DNA of 64,000 nt, from the NCBI GenBank assembly GCA_013398015.1, contig VZRR01006745.1:1699630-1763629 (forward strand), given 5' to 3'. Below are positions 13,579 through 27,099 of this stretch, in pieces; the first letter of the stretch is position 1, and each line of letters opens with the position of its first letter. Source of the stretch: Oreocharis arfaki. Lineage: Eukaryota > Chordata > Aves > Passeriformes > Paramythiidae. Position numbers and translations under genes: made by a program. The notes below the pieces were generated by a model. It ran no database searches and had not been told where the DNA came from. It worked only from the letters and a program-made list of their open reading frames with translations.

Positions 13579-16500
13579 AACTGGGTCCACAGTGTGTTGT
13601 CTAGGAAAACAAATCCTTTGCAAATCTATGAAGTTTCTGCCCAGTTTTAATTTATCTCTTGTCTTCTTTGAGGTAAACTCCCAAAACTAAGCTGCTGGGC
13701 TTTCATCAGAAGATCATGTCCTTTGACTAGCTAATAAATTTTGATTGCCCTCAACACCACTGGGAAATGCATTTTTTAGATTTTATTTAATGAGGTTTTT
13801 TTCACATTAAAATGAAAGAAGAAACACACACTATGAATTGCTTAAAAAACTCGAGAGGAAAGATGTCTCATGCTTGTATATCCTTCACTGGGACAAGCAT
13901 AATCTCATTTCCAAATCCTAAAAGTGAAATACAATCCAAGATATTCTGAATCAAGTAGGTGTGTCTGTATTTAACACTAGGGAATTCCTGAGAAGAATAA
14001 AACTCATTAAGCTTAGGAGTTTAATGATCAATAAATACCTTTTCATCTTAGGTCTCCTTTGGCTTTTGTGTATCAGCTCACTGTAAATTCCAAGGTTGGG
14101 CACTAGATGGTTAATTAATTCTGCAAAGAGCAGTTTTAGTCAGCCTTTCAGAATGTAAGGCTAGGATTTCAAAGGAGCCTAACCAAGTTAAGTACTCATC
14201 ACCTAATGGATGTCAAAGGGGTTTAAATTCCTTAAGGATTCCTACAGGGAAAGGAGAAACAGTAGGTCTTTTTGACACAATGGAAACAATAAAATCGTTG
14301 TTCCAGACAGATTTAAAAACACCAAATATTTATTAGTCGCCAGTAGTAAGTTTTTTGCTAAAACTGCAAGAATAATGCATTCTGATTCTTTTGATATTTT
14401 ACTGGAGAACTAAGAAATCCCTTGCAGACAACAAGGAGCTCTCCTGGATAGTATTAAAAACACCAACGTGAATAGAGTTTGAAATTTTTGATTCAATAAA
14501 AAAGTAGAACAAAATGCACAGCAATACAAAAAATGAAAACAGACCTTTCCTGACCTTTCAGAAACAAGGACAGAAGCCTTCTGGATGGCTGAAATACACT
14601 CTCATCACACCATAAATCAAGACCACCTTTCCAGACTTACTTTTCCTGTTTTGATCTACAAAGGAATGCAAATTTCTTTAAAACTGAAAGCTGAAAAAAC
14701 CTAAAACAGAAAGGATCCTGAATGTGCTTTAAAAAATTGGAGTATTTGAAGAGTTCCTTTTGTTTTTGGCAGTGAGATTTGATAATACTGACAATTTGAA
14801 TTCCTTGCCTCACCCAACTCAGAAAAAAGAAACAGGCCATGCTACTCTATTGTCTTTCTGTGAAGCTGCCATTTCTTTTTACATTTTCTTGTGTTCTTGA
14901 CCGTTCAGTTATTTGTGTTAGGACAAAAACGGTATCATTTCTATTTACAGGCAATTCATTTTCAATGGAAAGAAGATAGTGACAGATGAGATTACAGTAT
15001 GAAAGAAGTAGGCAGTTTCAAATGAAAATGCATTTGAAATTAAATGTTTCTTTAGCTATGGAAAGGTTTTTTACCATTAACATTGATGAGAAAGGAACAC
15101 ATCTAGAGATAGAAGTTCCATCTGAATGAACTGACACAATATAGATACACTACAGCAAATTCTAAGCCAGCACATTTGTGTAATAAAAACACTTTAGCTG
15201 TATCATAGATCTTTGCTGTTATTGCCATCTCACTGGAATATATTGGCAAGATACTCCAACAGTTCATGTAGACACCCTCAAAAAAGCTTCACAAAGCTAA
15301 GAAATGGAATTTTGGGCTGACTGTCAGAAGGTGATGAAGATTCCTGAAAGAGTAACAGCAGTTACATTTTTTTTTCTAGTCAAGAAATCCTAAACACAAA
15401 TTCTGATGTTAAAAAGATAGTCAATAATGATGCACAAAGAATAGTGCAAAGGATACTTCTACAAGTATCTAACAAGTGCCTAACAGCTAACCGGAATGTA
15501 AATACACTTAGGGTTTTAATATCCTAAAGAAAGTGTCTGGAAGGATTCCATGCCTGTAAGTACTATAAGCCATTGCACTTTCCATCATATAGCTGGTTCT
15601 GCTTCAATACCCGTGACTTTGCACATGTTGCCTTTGGTCAGCATTCCACTGGACAGACTTTGGGTGTTGGCCAGCTTTGGACTAAAACCATGACAGATTA
15701 CGAGATACCAAATCCCTGGTTTTCTTAAAATTCATTGCACTGCTAACTTCAGTCTGCTGCTGATGAATATTTTCACAGGCTCACCCTTGTACACCTCACT
15801 TCTGCAGTGTGTGTGGCGTTGGATCCGAACAGTCTTCCAGACTGACAGCTGTGACTTTTCCATAACATATCTGTGAACAGAAAACACATTTAGAGTAGAT
15901 GCAAAACTATATATTGAGCTCTTTATATGACTTCAGTTTGTAATCCTGGGTCCAGATGTGAAACTGATAGTCAAGATAAGTTTCTTTGAAGCAGTAAGCC
16001 TTTTAGTTCTGAGTACAGTTCTACTTCTGCCTCAGAGGAGAGGTGAAAAAAGTCAGAGAAGGACCCAGGCAAAAACAAGTGCATATTCTAGTGCAAGTGA
16101 GGAACCAGAGCTGTAGCCTCAAAAGAGGAAGAAGATGGTATGATCTATTTGAACTAGGGAGGTGAAGAAAGTACCTGCCTGTGTCCTTATTAGGGTTCTG
16201 TATGTACTCATTTCAAAGGACTAGATATGACTTCCAGATAAACCTTTGGAAATCATAAAGTCCCATGTATTTCTGTGGAAGTCTTGCCAGTTGACTAGGT
16301 ACTAATTCAGGGCTTTTATGTTATGGGGCACTGTTCTACAGTGTAGCAAAGTAGAAGTGGTCCCTAGTAGCCGGATTTCTATCTCTCCCCCTGACCTGGA
16401 TCCTTTGCCTTGTAAGCCTCTAGTTTTTATCAACTTGTTATGTCTTGAATTGTTGGTTTTCTTCTTCCTCCAAATCCTTTATTTATTTCAGCACCTTCTT

Positions 16501-17105
16501 CCTTTTCCCCTACCCTTACTCGCAAACCAGTTTTGAGGAAGAATGTTCATACAGATGATTTCCTCAGCTGTTTGGCTTCCTCTACCTCTTCCCAATCTGC
16601 CTTGTTATTTTATCCTTTTATCTAATTATTATCAGAGTATGCTCAGGACTTTAGCAAAAGTCACCTGATAAATGAAGCCAGGAAATAAGTATTAACAAAA
16701 TCACAGAATCAGAAAACTTATGTTTTGACAGGAAGCAGAAACAGTTTCTTTGAGGAAAGACATCGTGTGACTAACATATTGCAGGTCTTAACACGCAGGG
16801 AAGTGACACAGCTTTCCAAATCAAAAGAAGACCAATGTTTCACAAAAGGTTTCACACAAATCTAAATGCAGGACTTTAAAAAAGCCAGATCCTGCTTTAA
16901 GGCTGTTATTTTTAGACACACATGAGGTAAACGATTTGTCATTTTGTCCATGAAGGTAGTTTGAGTGAACTTCAGAGGAATGTGCAGTCCCATAATACTT
17001 CAGTTTGGTATTTCTTCCCACCTCTTGCAAATGCATTGGTGGTTCATGCCTTGAGTCATAAGAATTTATCCCTTACTCATTTATGGCTCTATACAATTTT
17101 TATTC
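13579..17105. other. Intergenic, nothing recognised
   Basis: AT-rich with short ORFs only. Confidence 0.4.
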
Positions 17106-17106
17106 N
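17106..17106. other. Ambiguous base (N)
   Basis: A single n in tattcnttta. It is a base-call or consensus ambiguity, not an assembly gap of any size. Confidence 0.99.
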
Positions 17107-20100
17107 TTTACACACTTACTACTGTCTTGCTAAAAGTTTATCTTGTGGCAGAGTGTTCCAAGTTCCCTTTATCCATTGTGTTAATAATGTTTTTGCTCAG
17201 TTTTATTTTGCAGTTTCAGGATAAGCAGCTGTTATCTGAGCTGGGGCTTGGTGCAGGAACACTCATGTCTCTATTATACTCAGATGTAGTTATTCTCAGG
17301 ACAAATGTTGAACAGTGCATTGGTTTGTTGAATTGCTTAATAGAGTTGTGCAATAGTGTGTAACACTGGATAGCTCTCATTTCTCACTAGTTTCACACTA
17401 GTAAAATATCTCAAACTTAATTTTGAATGAAGTTAAGTACAGTTGTGGAGAAAAAAAGGTATGTAATTACTTATGTTTTAACACTATGGAAACACATTTT
17501 ATGTCATAGGCCAGACACAAAGGGAGATACCAGTCATTATATTTCCTGAGGAAAAGCCCACTACAATGTATTTTACAATGCTGCCTTTTACCTTTTATTA
17601 TTTAACTTCAGTAGCTGTGGGTTTTATTGTTCTCATTTCCCTGGCAATTTATGCCTAGTCATACCAAGGAACTCTGTGAACACTACTAAAGAACGAAACC
17701 TTTCTGGATTATAGTGAAATCTGACATTATCCTCTATTCTTGTTACAATAATCTCCATGTAAGCAAAGAGGAAACTGACAAAGCATCTGTGATTAGGAGA
17801 GACCAAACCACTTGAGCTTACCTCCTGATTTGTTCTGTCTAGTTTTCTCTTAAAAGAATGTAATTGCTTCTCTTTCTCCTTGATTTTCTTTTCGCTTGCT
17901 GATCACACAAAAGCCCAATCTCTTAATCCCCACATTTGCCATAGTCCCAGTGACTCAAATCAGGCTTTTAACTCTAACCTTGAGCATCAGCTTTTTATTT
18001 CAGCCCTTATTAGCCTGCTTGGTACTCTGATTTTATTGGAATAAAGGATAATAAAAATACAGTATTTACAACTTAGTTCCTGTTTGTGTTTGGCTAATGA
18101 TGAAAAACTAATCTGATAGTAAGATAATAGTTTCCACAGTAGCAACATTAATTATAGTAATTTTAATATACTGTATCACAGCTATCACATAAAAACATAT
18201 TCTTTCGGAAACGCTTCCTTTAGTTCTTGTTTACTCTAAAATATCACGAGCTGGCAGCTGTGAGTAGTTAGTTACTTGATCAACAATGTACATGTACGCA
18301 CAAAGGTAAAGTAATATAAAGATATTGACACCGAAAACAAAACCAAAACAAATTATTCACTTATAGGGAGATTATATCAGCACAGTAGCTTTCACAAGGC
18401 TTGATGAAGTTTCTCGGCTCAGTAAGTTAGTTTATTAAGAGGAAATTCAGGGCAACAAAATGCAGCCTTGCCATGTCTGTGTCAGCAAGGTCCAACAGCC
18501 ACTTTAGGATGTGGGAAGTGATCTTTCTCTCCTTTGAGCTGGACACTGAGAAATCATTCACAGGCAGGCAGAGGAGCTGGGCTTAAAAACTGGCAGTCCC
18601 GCAGTACCCCTGGCAGCTGCATGATAGGGTCTGCCAAAGAAGGAAGCCTTCTTGTGTCTAGTGCCTGCCAGCGTGGTACAGCAGTGGCTGAAATTTCATT
18701 TTCTTTGACTGGGACCTGCCCATTTGTCCACTGTACAAGTTACAGCAGCACACTCTTGAAACTGAGCCTGAACAGGAGGCAAATGAGGGGGATTTCAGTG
18801 TTTATCAGAGATGTGTGATGTACGACACTTGCATTCCACAGGGCTTTTTTCATCATTTCACTTAATGTAGGCTTTAACAGCCCAAGGTTTGCTTTGAGTG
18901 TCAGCTTCAAACAAACTCCAAAGGGCTCAGACTCCAAAAATATCAAAATATGAATTCTGTACAAGGAAACCTAGTCCACAGGACAAGCCTGCGTAATTTA
19001 ATGACACACGAAGTAATAAAAAACCAGTGACTGGATTGTGTATGTGTGTTTTATACTAAAAGGACTAGATAATTAATCTCTACTTAAGCAAGGTGAAAGA
19101 GTTATATAAATAAAACTTCATGTTTCATATCACAAAGCTGTCTGGTTGCCTGCTTCAAGGAATTAGAGCTTAGTACGTTTAATAGGATTTATTAAGGGTT
19201 TGAACAGTCTCTTGTTGAAGTAAAAAGTATTTCTGAGACTTTCATAAGGTTTATATGGTTCTGGCCTTTAGATGCCTAAAGTTCTAGTCAAAAATCCCGT
19301 GAAACATGTTGACCACTGCTAGCTAACTGATTTCATGTGCTGTGTTACTGACAGAAAATTCTTGTGTTTTAAAAAAATTACTAATTAATCACCTTTGAAG
19401 TGGGGTGGTTTTGCCAACACTCTCAGAGAAATACTTTTTCATTTAGTTGGCCATTTTGTTACATTGTAGAATTAAGGCTTTATTTTTACCCAGGTTTTGT
19501 AACATAGCATCAGGTTTGGCCAGGGGCACTCTGTGCTTTTGGTTTGATCACATCCAAGTTTGACCTAATCACAGCAGTAGAAAGGGAACTTATGGTTTTA
19601 TTCCTCTCCCAATTCTTAGGTAAATGAGAATTGAGTTGAAGAATGTGATTTCCTTCCCACCAGGGGAAAAAATATTTTTATCAGTTTGAATAGTTATAGT
19701 AATACAACTTTCGCACTCAGAAAAGGACTAAGGAATTTCCTCTGCATGTCTCCAGAAGCAAAAGAAGTGAGAAGGGATTGTTCTGCATGTGCTAAAACAC
19801 TAATGAGTCCTAACAGCTGAAGCAGCTTTTTCTATTCACTAATTTACAGATTAATACAGATTATTGCTGAAATGGGTAATCCTGAACATTTCATGACCTC
19901 CTGCGTAGTTCAGGCAAAGAATTTCAGTTATTCTTGCCCTGTGCTCTGGGAAGTCACTTTGTACTTGCAAAGAACCAGAAGAAAACACATAAAAATATAT
20001 TATTATGGGACCAAAAGCAACTGAATGATTCTTACAATTCAGTCATCTAATTTTCAAATGTTTGAAAGATAAACCAATGGATAATAAAACAGAGTTTTGC

Positions 20101-20541
20101 CTGAAGTCTGAGGTAATCATCAAAAGTGTCTGTTCTACTGCAAAATAATCTGCTGATGGCTCCTGCTAACTGAGCTGCCAAATGGAAACGCTTCCAGGAC
20201 CAAAAAGGGCTCCAGCCTTTTTACAGTTTTTTTCCCCAACAAATATCAACAGTGTAATTGTTTTCCATCTAATGGGTGAGAACCCTTTGGGAAATTGTTC
20301 CTCTGACCTAACAACACAGTGAAATAGAAAACAATTTTTCTATCAAATTCATCCATTTGCTTTTGTCCTGATGGATAACTGAAGCAATAGGGATCCTACT
20401 CTCTATATTCCTGTCCTTAAAATATCTGCATTTTCAAGGTATAATTGTATTAGTAGCATAACATCATCCATTATTAACCAGCATCTTTTGTGATGCTAAA
20501 CTAAATTTTTGTGCCATTTAGCATTTACTCAAATGCTACAC
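17107..20541. other. Intergenic, nothing recognised
   Basis: No recognisable gene or repeat. The stretch around 18500-18830 is less AT-rich and has a 94-codon ORF without recognisable motifs. Confidence 0.4.
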
Positions 20542-20624
20542 ACAGCTTGGTGTCCTCAGAAAACTTGCTGAGGGTGCCCTCAACACCACTGTTCATGCTG
20601 ATAACGAAGATGTTAAACAGCGTG
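20542..20624 (-). repeat. Short CR1 fragment
   Basis: cagcttggtgtcctcag ... aacttgctgagggtgccct ... gatgttaaacag is the reverse complement of the CR1 reverse-transcriptase region just after the catalytic core. About 80 bp survive. Confidence 0.8.
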
Positions 20625-22339
20625 GGTGGAAGAAGGGAAAACACAAATGACTGGTAGAGAAGATGCAAACCTACTGAAAAGGGTGTAATGACTTCAGTTT
20701 AAGACACGTTCTTCATAATACGCATCATTAAACCTAAGTGGCCTGTTAATCAGTGAATTTTCCGCCACTCAAAAGCAGCTTTGCACTACAATCAAAATTT
20801 TACAGACATTTGAAATATTTGAAATACGTACATAAATTACAGCATAAAAATGAGATTTATAGGTAAGTCTTGTAGCCCATTGTGCTTCTGTATTTGATTA
20901 TGGATCTGATGGCAATGAGTCCATTTCCTATCCCAGGAGGAATGAGAGTTCAATGCTAACAGAGAATATGATGGAAACTCAGTGAAAAAGGGGTGTATTA
21001 AGACTATATTCACAAAAAAAGAATACAGTACTTGTTAAAAACAAGGCAAAAACCCCCAGTTATTCCTAAGCAAAAGCTGGTTTTCATTACAACTTTCAAG
21101 GCCTTAAGCTTCTGTGCACCACAAGACCTAATGGCATGCTCATTTCTTGAGTTTTAATCAGTATTGTCTTGCTGTCCTAGATGTCTCTTCTTCATTCCTT
21201 TTCATTCTTACAGTTCTATCTCTGGACTAGCTCCTAGAGAAATCTTTGAGGTGGTTGTTAACATGGCTTGGGGTCAGCTTATAGAGCAGACAGAGGACCT
21301 TTTTCTGTCCTCTCCTTCTCTTGGAGAGCAAACAAGACAGTCCATGCTCTAATCCTGTCCTGCTGAGCACAGCAGGAGTTTTATGTCCTAGCTCTCCTTC
21401 AATTTTCTTCCAATAATTACTGGGGGCAGGTTAATTAAAACCAATCCTTTTGTACATAGCATTAAGTGATGTCAATGATGTCCAGGCGTATCTATCACAG
21501 AAACACTGGAAAGTTGCCAGGATATTGCACGGAGCTAATTTAATGTGTGACTTACAGCAGCACATACAGTATTGTCATAGCAACAGTGCAGCACAGTATC
21601 AGATTTGACATTTTGCAATGCCATGATGCCGTTAATACCCTGTGAAATACATCAGTTGGATGAGGAGGGTAATTGAAGAATAACAAGAAGTAATTCTTTG
21701 CACCTTATATTTGAATACAAAGATACTCCAAACGACTAACAAATTACAAAAAAGCCTAAGAAGAAGACCTGTCTATCATCTTTTATAATAAGTGGTGGCA
21801 GTCATTTTAATGCATATGAAAGGCAGGTATGAGTCTACAAATGCTTAAACCTTTTGGCTTTTAATGTATTTATTTTTATGCACAAGCTATAGTAAAGTAT
21901 TCCACAGAGTTCAGAGGGACAGTTCCCTCAGTGTGGACTATACAAGAAATTATTCATCTTTCTCACTTGGAAGCTGTCTGAAGGGAATCTTTGAGAGTCC
22001 ATGCTCCTTCCACAGTCAGTGGAGGGACAGTGTCTGCCCAGAGGCAACTCGGACCACTGGAATTACTCAGATCATGGTAGCAAAACAGTTACATCTTGCA
22101 GATAAATTTTGCCTTAAACAATCTGTTTTTGAACTAAAAGACAAGCTGCCATTATGCAATAGATCCTGCAGAAGCAGGGTAGAGGATTTTTCTCTGCTAG
22201 TCTCTTTCCCACACCATGATCCACCACTGTGCCAACGCACAGCTCAGGAAGTTTACTCAGGAGTTTTGTCCAGGCACACAGACAGTCACACTTTCACGCC
22301 CTCCTCTCGATGCCACCACTCTTCCAGCATCTTCCAGAA
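20625..22339. other. Intergenic, nothing recognised
   Basis: Contains a 159-codon ORF (21864-22343) with no domain, codon or context support. Confidence 0.35.
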
Positions 22340-22630
22340 ATAAGACTCTGCATGGCCAGAACTCCTGGTGGAGGTTTTGGGGCATTTATGGGGAGAACCA
22401 GGGTTATAAAACCCCAATTTCTGATGTGTACATGGGTCCTCACCCCCAACAGACTAGGGCTGCATATCACAACCAGAGACCGTGATCACTCACACATGGT
22501 TGGAGCCATGGGAGGAAATCTTTCTCTTCTCTTATCTCTCTTTCCCTCTTTTTCTCTTTCCAGTTTTCCTCTCTTAGGGTGATCACACCCTCCAGAACAG
22601 CTATATACCCCTCTTCATTTTTTTCCAGTT
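22340..22630 (+). mobile_element. Possible diverged LTR
   Basis: A TATA-like ggttataaaacc at about 22404 is followed by ggttggagccatggga and a long CT-rich tract (about 22518-22575). This order is similar to the U3/R part of LTR copy A (TATA, ggagccgggattgg, CT tract). Edges and poly(A) signal are unclear. Confidence 0.3.
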
Positions 22631-23794
22631 ATGGTTTAAATGGAAACCATTGTTATTCATTGTTACATCAGTTATTCAATGCTGTTTAGCTTTAATCCAC
22701 CCCAAAGGATCTGTTAACAAGGAACCTCATCGCCCTGCCTCAGAGGCAGATCCCAGCAGTTGCTGTCTCTGAGGTACATAGTAGAAATAAAGCAATAGGG
22801 CTCTTAATTCAGATGCCTGACTTAGGTGCCTGAAATTAGAAAGGTGTAACTTCAGGAAACAAGGACTTGGATACAGAAAACAGGAGTGTGTTTTCCTGGA
22901 GGCCTTAACATATCTCACATGATTCATTGACAACTCTTTTTTTGATTCCTGTTTGAAATCCAGAAATGTCAGAAGTATTTTTCTAGTATTTTACTGTGTT
23001 GAATGACTTGTTGAATATTCACTCATGATGTATTCCAAAGTGTTACATCAAAGTAAGTACTGCAAAAGTAAGTTCTCCTGCAAATTGCTGGTTTTGATTT
23101 AAAATAAAGGTCCAAATACTTCAAATTTAATCATAGAATTAGGCTCTGGAGTAAAAGTAGCTCGGTACATGTGTGCTTGCATTAATGATACTGCCCTTAC
23201 ATATTTTCAGATCAAGTTTCGCAAGTCTTGTGATTTAGTACTTCATCATGTCCTGATTAAAAAGTTGTACACTCTACAATATAGAGCTCATGCGGAATGA
23301 GTCAAAAATTGGCTGGTGTTGCTCAAAAAGTAGCTGCCTTTGGCGAAATCACCAGTGAACATGTGTGGGTTTTCTGGAGATTGGAAGCCTGCACCCGTTC
23401 TACGTTAACATCAACAGTGTACAGATGGCATAATAATTCTGGAGTGGGTTGTTTAGTTGGCTTTGCAACTCAGGTTATTTAAAGAATAAATTATTAGTAA
23501 GGAAAAATACAACATTAAAAAATCTAGCAGTGGGAGTGTGTGCATCTGCCGAGAGTGGAGAAATGTATTGGGAGCAGCCCTGACTCTGGGAAGACTACGT
23601 GTGCACTTGTGTGCAGGGTTACAGCAGCCCTGCTCTCCTGCCCTGCACGTTCAGAGGATGTGCTGTGGGGAAATACAGGTTTTGAATGCTTAGATTTTCA
23701 TGCCATGAAAAAAGAGCATATAGGGCGCAGAGAGTGCAAAGGAAGGCATTTAAAGGACAACATAACCATCAAGCAGAGGCAACATGAGGGAAAT
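22631..23794. other. Intergenic, nothing recognised
   Basis: No supportable feature. The last ~250 bp may be a more diverged part of the following CR1 copy. Confidence 0.35.
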
Positions 23795-24112
23795 TTATGG
23801 TCATCTAACTTGGTATCTTTCTACAAGAAGTTCATCTGTGTAGCAGGTGAAGGGAAAGCAGGGGATGTAGTTTTTCTGGGTTTTAGTAAGGATTTTGATA
23901 CTGTCCTTCACAGCATCCTCTTGGGTGAGCTGCCCAGCACTGGGATGAGCAGGTTCATGGTGTGCTGTGTGAAGAACAGGTTGGCTGGTAGGGCTCAAAT
24001 GCGACTACACTGACTGGTGACCATCTAGCAGTGGTGCTCCTCTGAGCTCAAGTCAGGGTCAGTTCTGTTCAACGTATTTATCAATGTTCTGGATGCAGGA
24101 GGTGAGTGCACT
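23795..24112 (+). repeat. CR1 ORF2 reverse-transcriptase fragment, left part
   Basis: Reads like the middle of CR1 ORF2, including FLGFSKDFDTVLHSIL (usually LDFSKAFDTV.H.IL in CR1) and the downstream segments for the conserved reverse-transcriptase blocks, now broken by stops and frameshifts. It is cut at 24112 by the LTR and resumes at 24700 (ttcatcaagtttg, matching the CR1 'cagcaagtttgctgatga' block). Orientation is plus. Confidence 0.8.
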
Positions 24113-24694
24113 TGTGCTGGTTTCAGCTGGGGTACAGTTAATTTTTTTCACCATGGCTAGTACAGGGCTATGTTTTGGATTTGTGCTGAACACAGGGTTG
24201 ATAATATAGAGATATTTTTGTTATTGCTGAGCAGGGTGTAGACAGAGCCAAGGCCTTTTCTGCTTTTGTACTGCAACGCTGGCAGGGAAGGAGAGGGAGA
24301 GAGGACAGGTGACCATACTGACCAAAGGGATATTCCACACATGGAATACCCAAAGGGATGTGCCAGATATTCCATATGACATCATGCTCAGGATATAAAG
24401 TGGGAGGGAGAAGAAGAAGAGGGGATCATTTGGAGTGATGGCACCTGTCTTACCAAGCCATTGCTACATTTGATGGGACCCTGCTCTTCTGGAGATGGCT
24501 GAACACCTGCCTGCCCATAGGAAGTGGTGACTTAATTCCTTGGTTTGCCTTGCTTTTGCTTTCCCTATTATACTCTCTTTATCTCAACTCATGAGTTTTG
24601 TAGCTTCTACCATTCCAATTCTCTCCCAGATCCTGGGGAATAGGGGAGTGAGTGAGCGGCTGCTTGGGGCTCGGCTGCTGTCTTATAAACCACA
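24113..24694 (+). mobile_element. Solo LTR (ERVL-like) nested in CR1
   Basis: 582 bp from TGTGCTGGTTTCAGC to AAACCACA, flanked by the 5-bp duplication GCACT (24108-24112 and 24695-24699). The sequence is recognisable as a common avian LTR: ggctatgttttggatttgtgctgaa, attgctgagcag, gaccaaagggatattcca, ggatataaag (TATA), tggagatggctgaacacctgcctgcccat, tctcccagatcc. A 5-bp duplication fits ERVL/ERVK-type integrases. No internal genes remain. The insertion splits a CR1 fragment, so it is younger than that CR1 copy. Confidence 0.88.
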
Positions 24695-24730
24695 GCACTT
24701 TCATCAAGTTTGATATGAATTATATTCCTG
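24695..24730 (+). repeat. CR1 ORF2 fragment, right part
   Basis: Target duplication GCACT followed by ttcatcaagtttgatatga, continuing the CR1 sequence interrupted at 24112. Similarity fades after about 24730. Confidence 0.6.
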
Positions 24731-26202
24731 CCTAAAACTTTAATAAGTGGAAAGACCTCAGATCAAAGGTTTGGTTGAGTGATTAATGTATCTGTAAATT
24801 AAAATCAATGTACTGTGCTTGCTTTATTCGTGTTAAATAAGGAAATCTCAGATGTTATCTTTGGATAAATAGGAGTACTGTGAGCGCAATCATGCTGGCA
24901 TGCTGTCCTTGGAGGTTCTGTTGATAGAAACAGGTCTGCAGGGAAGAGTGCCAGAGATGTCAATGACAGCAGGACACATGTAGGCATTTTCAGGATTTTG
25001 TCTGAACACTAGTTGCAACTGCTTGGTTTTTGTTTATTATAATTGAGTGTTCATAAAAATGTTAGACTCATAATTAAATTATAATGACTCTGATATAGGG
25101 TTCATAGTTACTTTGCCTATCAAAGAACCACCACCTTGCACCATTTGGAGCTTGAACTAATAAGGAATTTATCTTGTGACCTAGCTAAGATTAGACCCAG
25201 ATGACTACTCTGGTTTTTACTTTTCTCTCTCTTAATCCAAAATTAATTTCATTACGATGTGATGAAAAACTACTTACGGAGAAGTTAACTGTTGGTTAAT
25301 TTCCATATCCATAGCTAAAATGTCAAAAGAATAGATACGTGTGCTTTTTGATTTTTAAATTATTTTGCCTTTTTTTTAACTTCAGTTTACAGTTTCAGAC
25401 GATGTTGTGCACTCACTTGGTTGTCACAGTGTATTAAATTAAATTTCAGATTTGAATTCAGATTTAATTAAGTTAAATATTTTATTATTTAAAGAAATTT
25501 GACAAGGAAAATGAATATAGTATTAAGACAAGGACATAAGAATGTGACATTCTTATGGTGGTGCTGAGCAGAGAAGTAGAATCCTTTCTTGAGCAGTGGC
25601 TAACAATGGGTGCTAAGGCTGAGTATAGGACAGGATAATGTGATTTTTCCACAGAATACTTTTTCCTTCTCCAGCAGTTGTTATTATGGATATCTATTGA
25701 TCCTCCATGACCCTATAAAGACTGTCATAGGGAGTTAATGGGGTTAATTTCAAATGTCTGTATCTGTTGTCAGACAGTGCAGCTGGTTTCACTGGAGAAA
25801 TTAGACACAGCTCTGTGCCATTACCTTTCCTTCAACTGCCCATGGGCCACGTCTTTCTGGAGCAGGGTGTTTGCGAATTCAAAAGGAGTAATGACTGAAA
25901 AGTTCTGAACACTGATCTCAGAAGATGACTAGAATATATGACAAAAGTATAAAACAATGAAATGTTCAGAAGCTAGAAGAGGACTGTTGCACATAATAGT
26001 AACAAGGCAGTATTCAAGTTAAACTGAAAACCTACAAAACAAAAATTACAAACTTCATGCAATATTATAACTGTGGAACGTGATGACAAAGGGCACACCT
26101 CAAATCAAGGACTTATTAAGGTTTATACAGAGGTGGCATATATAATTGGAGGTCACAAGAATACCAAGCTCTAACAGTTAAGGCTGAAGGTTCTGCATCC
26201 CA
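24731..26202. other. Intergenic, nothing recognised
   Basis: AT-rich DNA without supportable features. Confidence 0.4.
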
Positions 26203-26581
26203 GGTGCTATGTTCAGTTTTGGGACTCTCACCAGAAGACAACCAGGTGCTGGAGCATGTCCAGAGAAGTAGGTTGTAGCCAGGTGGAGCTCAGCCTCTTC
26301 TTCCAGGTAACAAGCAACAGGACAAGAGGAAATGGCCTCACGTTGCTCTAGGAGAGATTTAGATTGTATATTAGGAAAAATTCCTTCACCAAAAGGGTTA
26401 TCAGGCACTGGAACAGGCTGCCGAAGGAAGTAGTGGAGTCTCCATCCTTGAATGTGTCTAAAAGATGTGTAGATGTGGTACTTGGGGACACAGTCTAGTG
26501 GAGGACTTGGCAGTCCCAGGCTAAGGGTTGGACTTTGATCTTAGAGGTCTTTTCCAGTCTAAAAGTTTCTCTGATTCTACT
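26203..26581 (+). repeat. CR1 LINE fragment, 3' end
   Basis: Plus-strand CR1: gctatgttcagttttggga, ggtgctggagcatgtccagaga, acaagaggaaatggcctca, cactggaacaggctgcc, and the 3' end at ctgattctac. It contains the end of ORF2 and the 3' UTR and is diverged and disrupted. It ends about 500 bp before the CpG shoulder of RANBP3L. Confidence 0.88.
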
Positions 26582-27099
26582 GCAGAAGGGGTAAATGGTA
26601 CACTTCAGAAGTTATGCCAACACACACTAGGGCTCTAATGAGGGAAAGTCACTGAGCATCTGTGTGCTCTTGGACTTCTGGCATCTTTTTTCTGTGAAAC
26701 ATCTGATATTCGCTGTGGGAAGACACTAGATTAGACTAGACATATGATTTTGATGAACTTAAGAGCAAATTCCTGCCTTTTTGTCTTGAACTGTTATGCT
26801 TATGGCTGTATGGCCCGAAAGTTTGACACCAGGCCTGCAATATATAATGGCCTGAAATCTCTCCCACTTGAAGAATTTGGGGCTGTTGCCATTTAAGAGA
26901 ACAGCAGGAGGCACGGGCGAGGCTTTAGAACTTGCCGCACAGCGCGTCTGGAAGGAGGGACCGCAACACCTATTTGTGCTGACGCTGCACTTGCTTCACG
27001 GCAGCCTGGGAACTGTCACAGTGCTCGGCTGCCTTGCTTGATATTCCGTCTTCTTTTCGGAAACAAAAAGCCAAAAAAAAGAAAAAACAAACCACCTAC
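26582..27099. other. Upstream flank of the CpG island
   Basis: CG content rises from about 26915. No TATA box or other element can be assigned with confidence. Confidence 0.4.

Noticed and set aside
15600..15880. Exon-like segment on the minus strand
   Set aside because: The frame is open over a few dozen codons and reads plausibly, but there is no convincing pair of splice sites and no recognised family.
21864..22343. 159-codon ORF
   Set aside because: No recognisable domain, no splice or promoter context, low-complexity composition in places, and it runs into a possible LTR.
23540..24013. 157-codon ORF as a gene
   Set aside because: Its second half reads as CR1 reverse transcriptase (FSKDFDTVLHSIL); it is a broken transposon fragment.
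1..26900. Expected SLC1A3 exons upstream
   Set aside because: No glutamate-transporter motif was recognised; the human intergenic distance is large, so absence here is not surprising.
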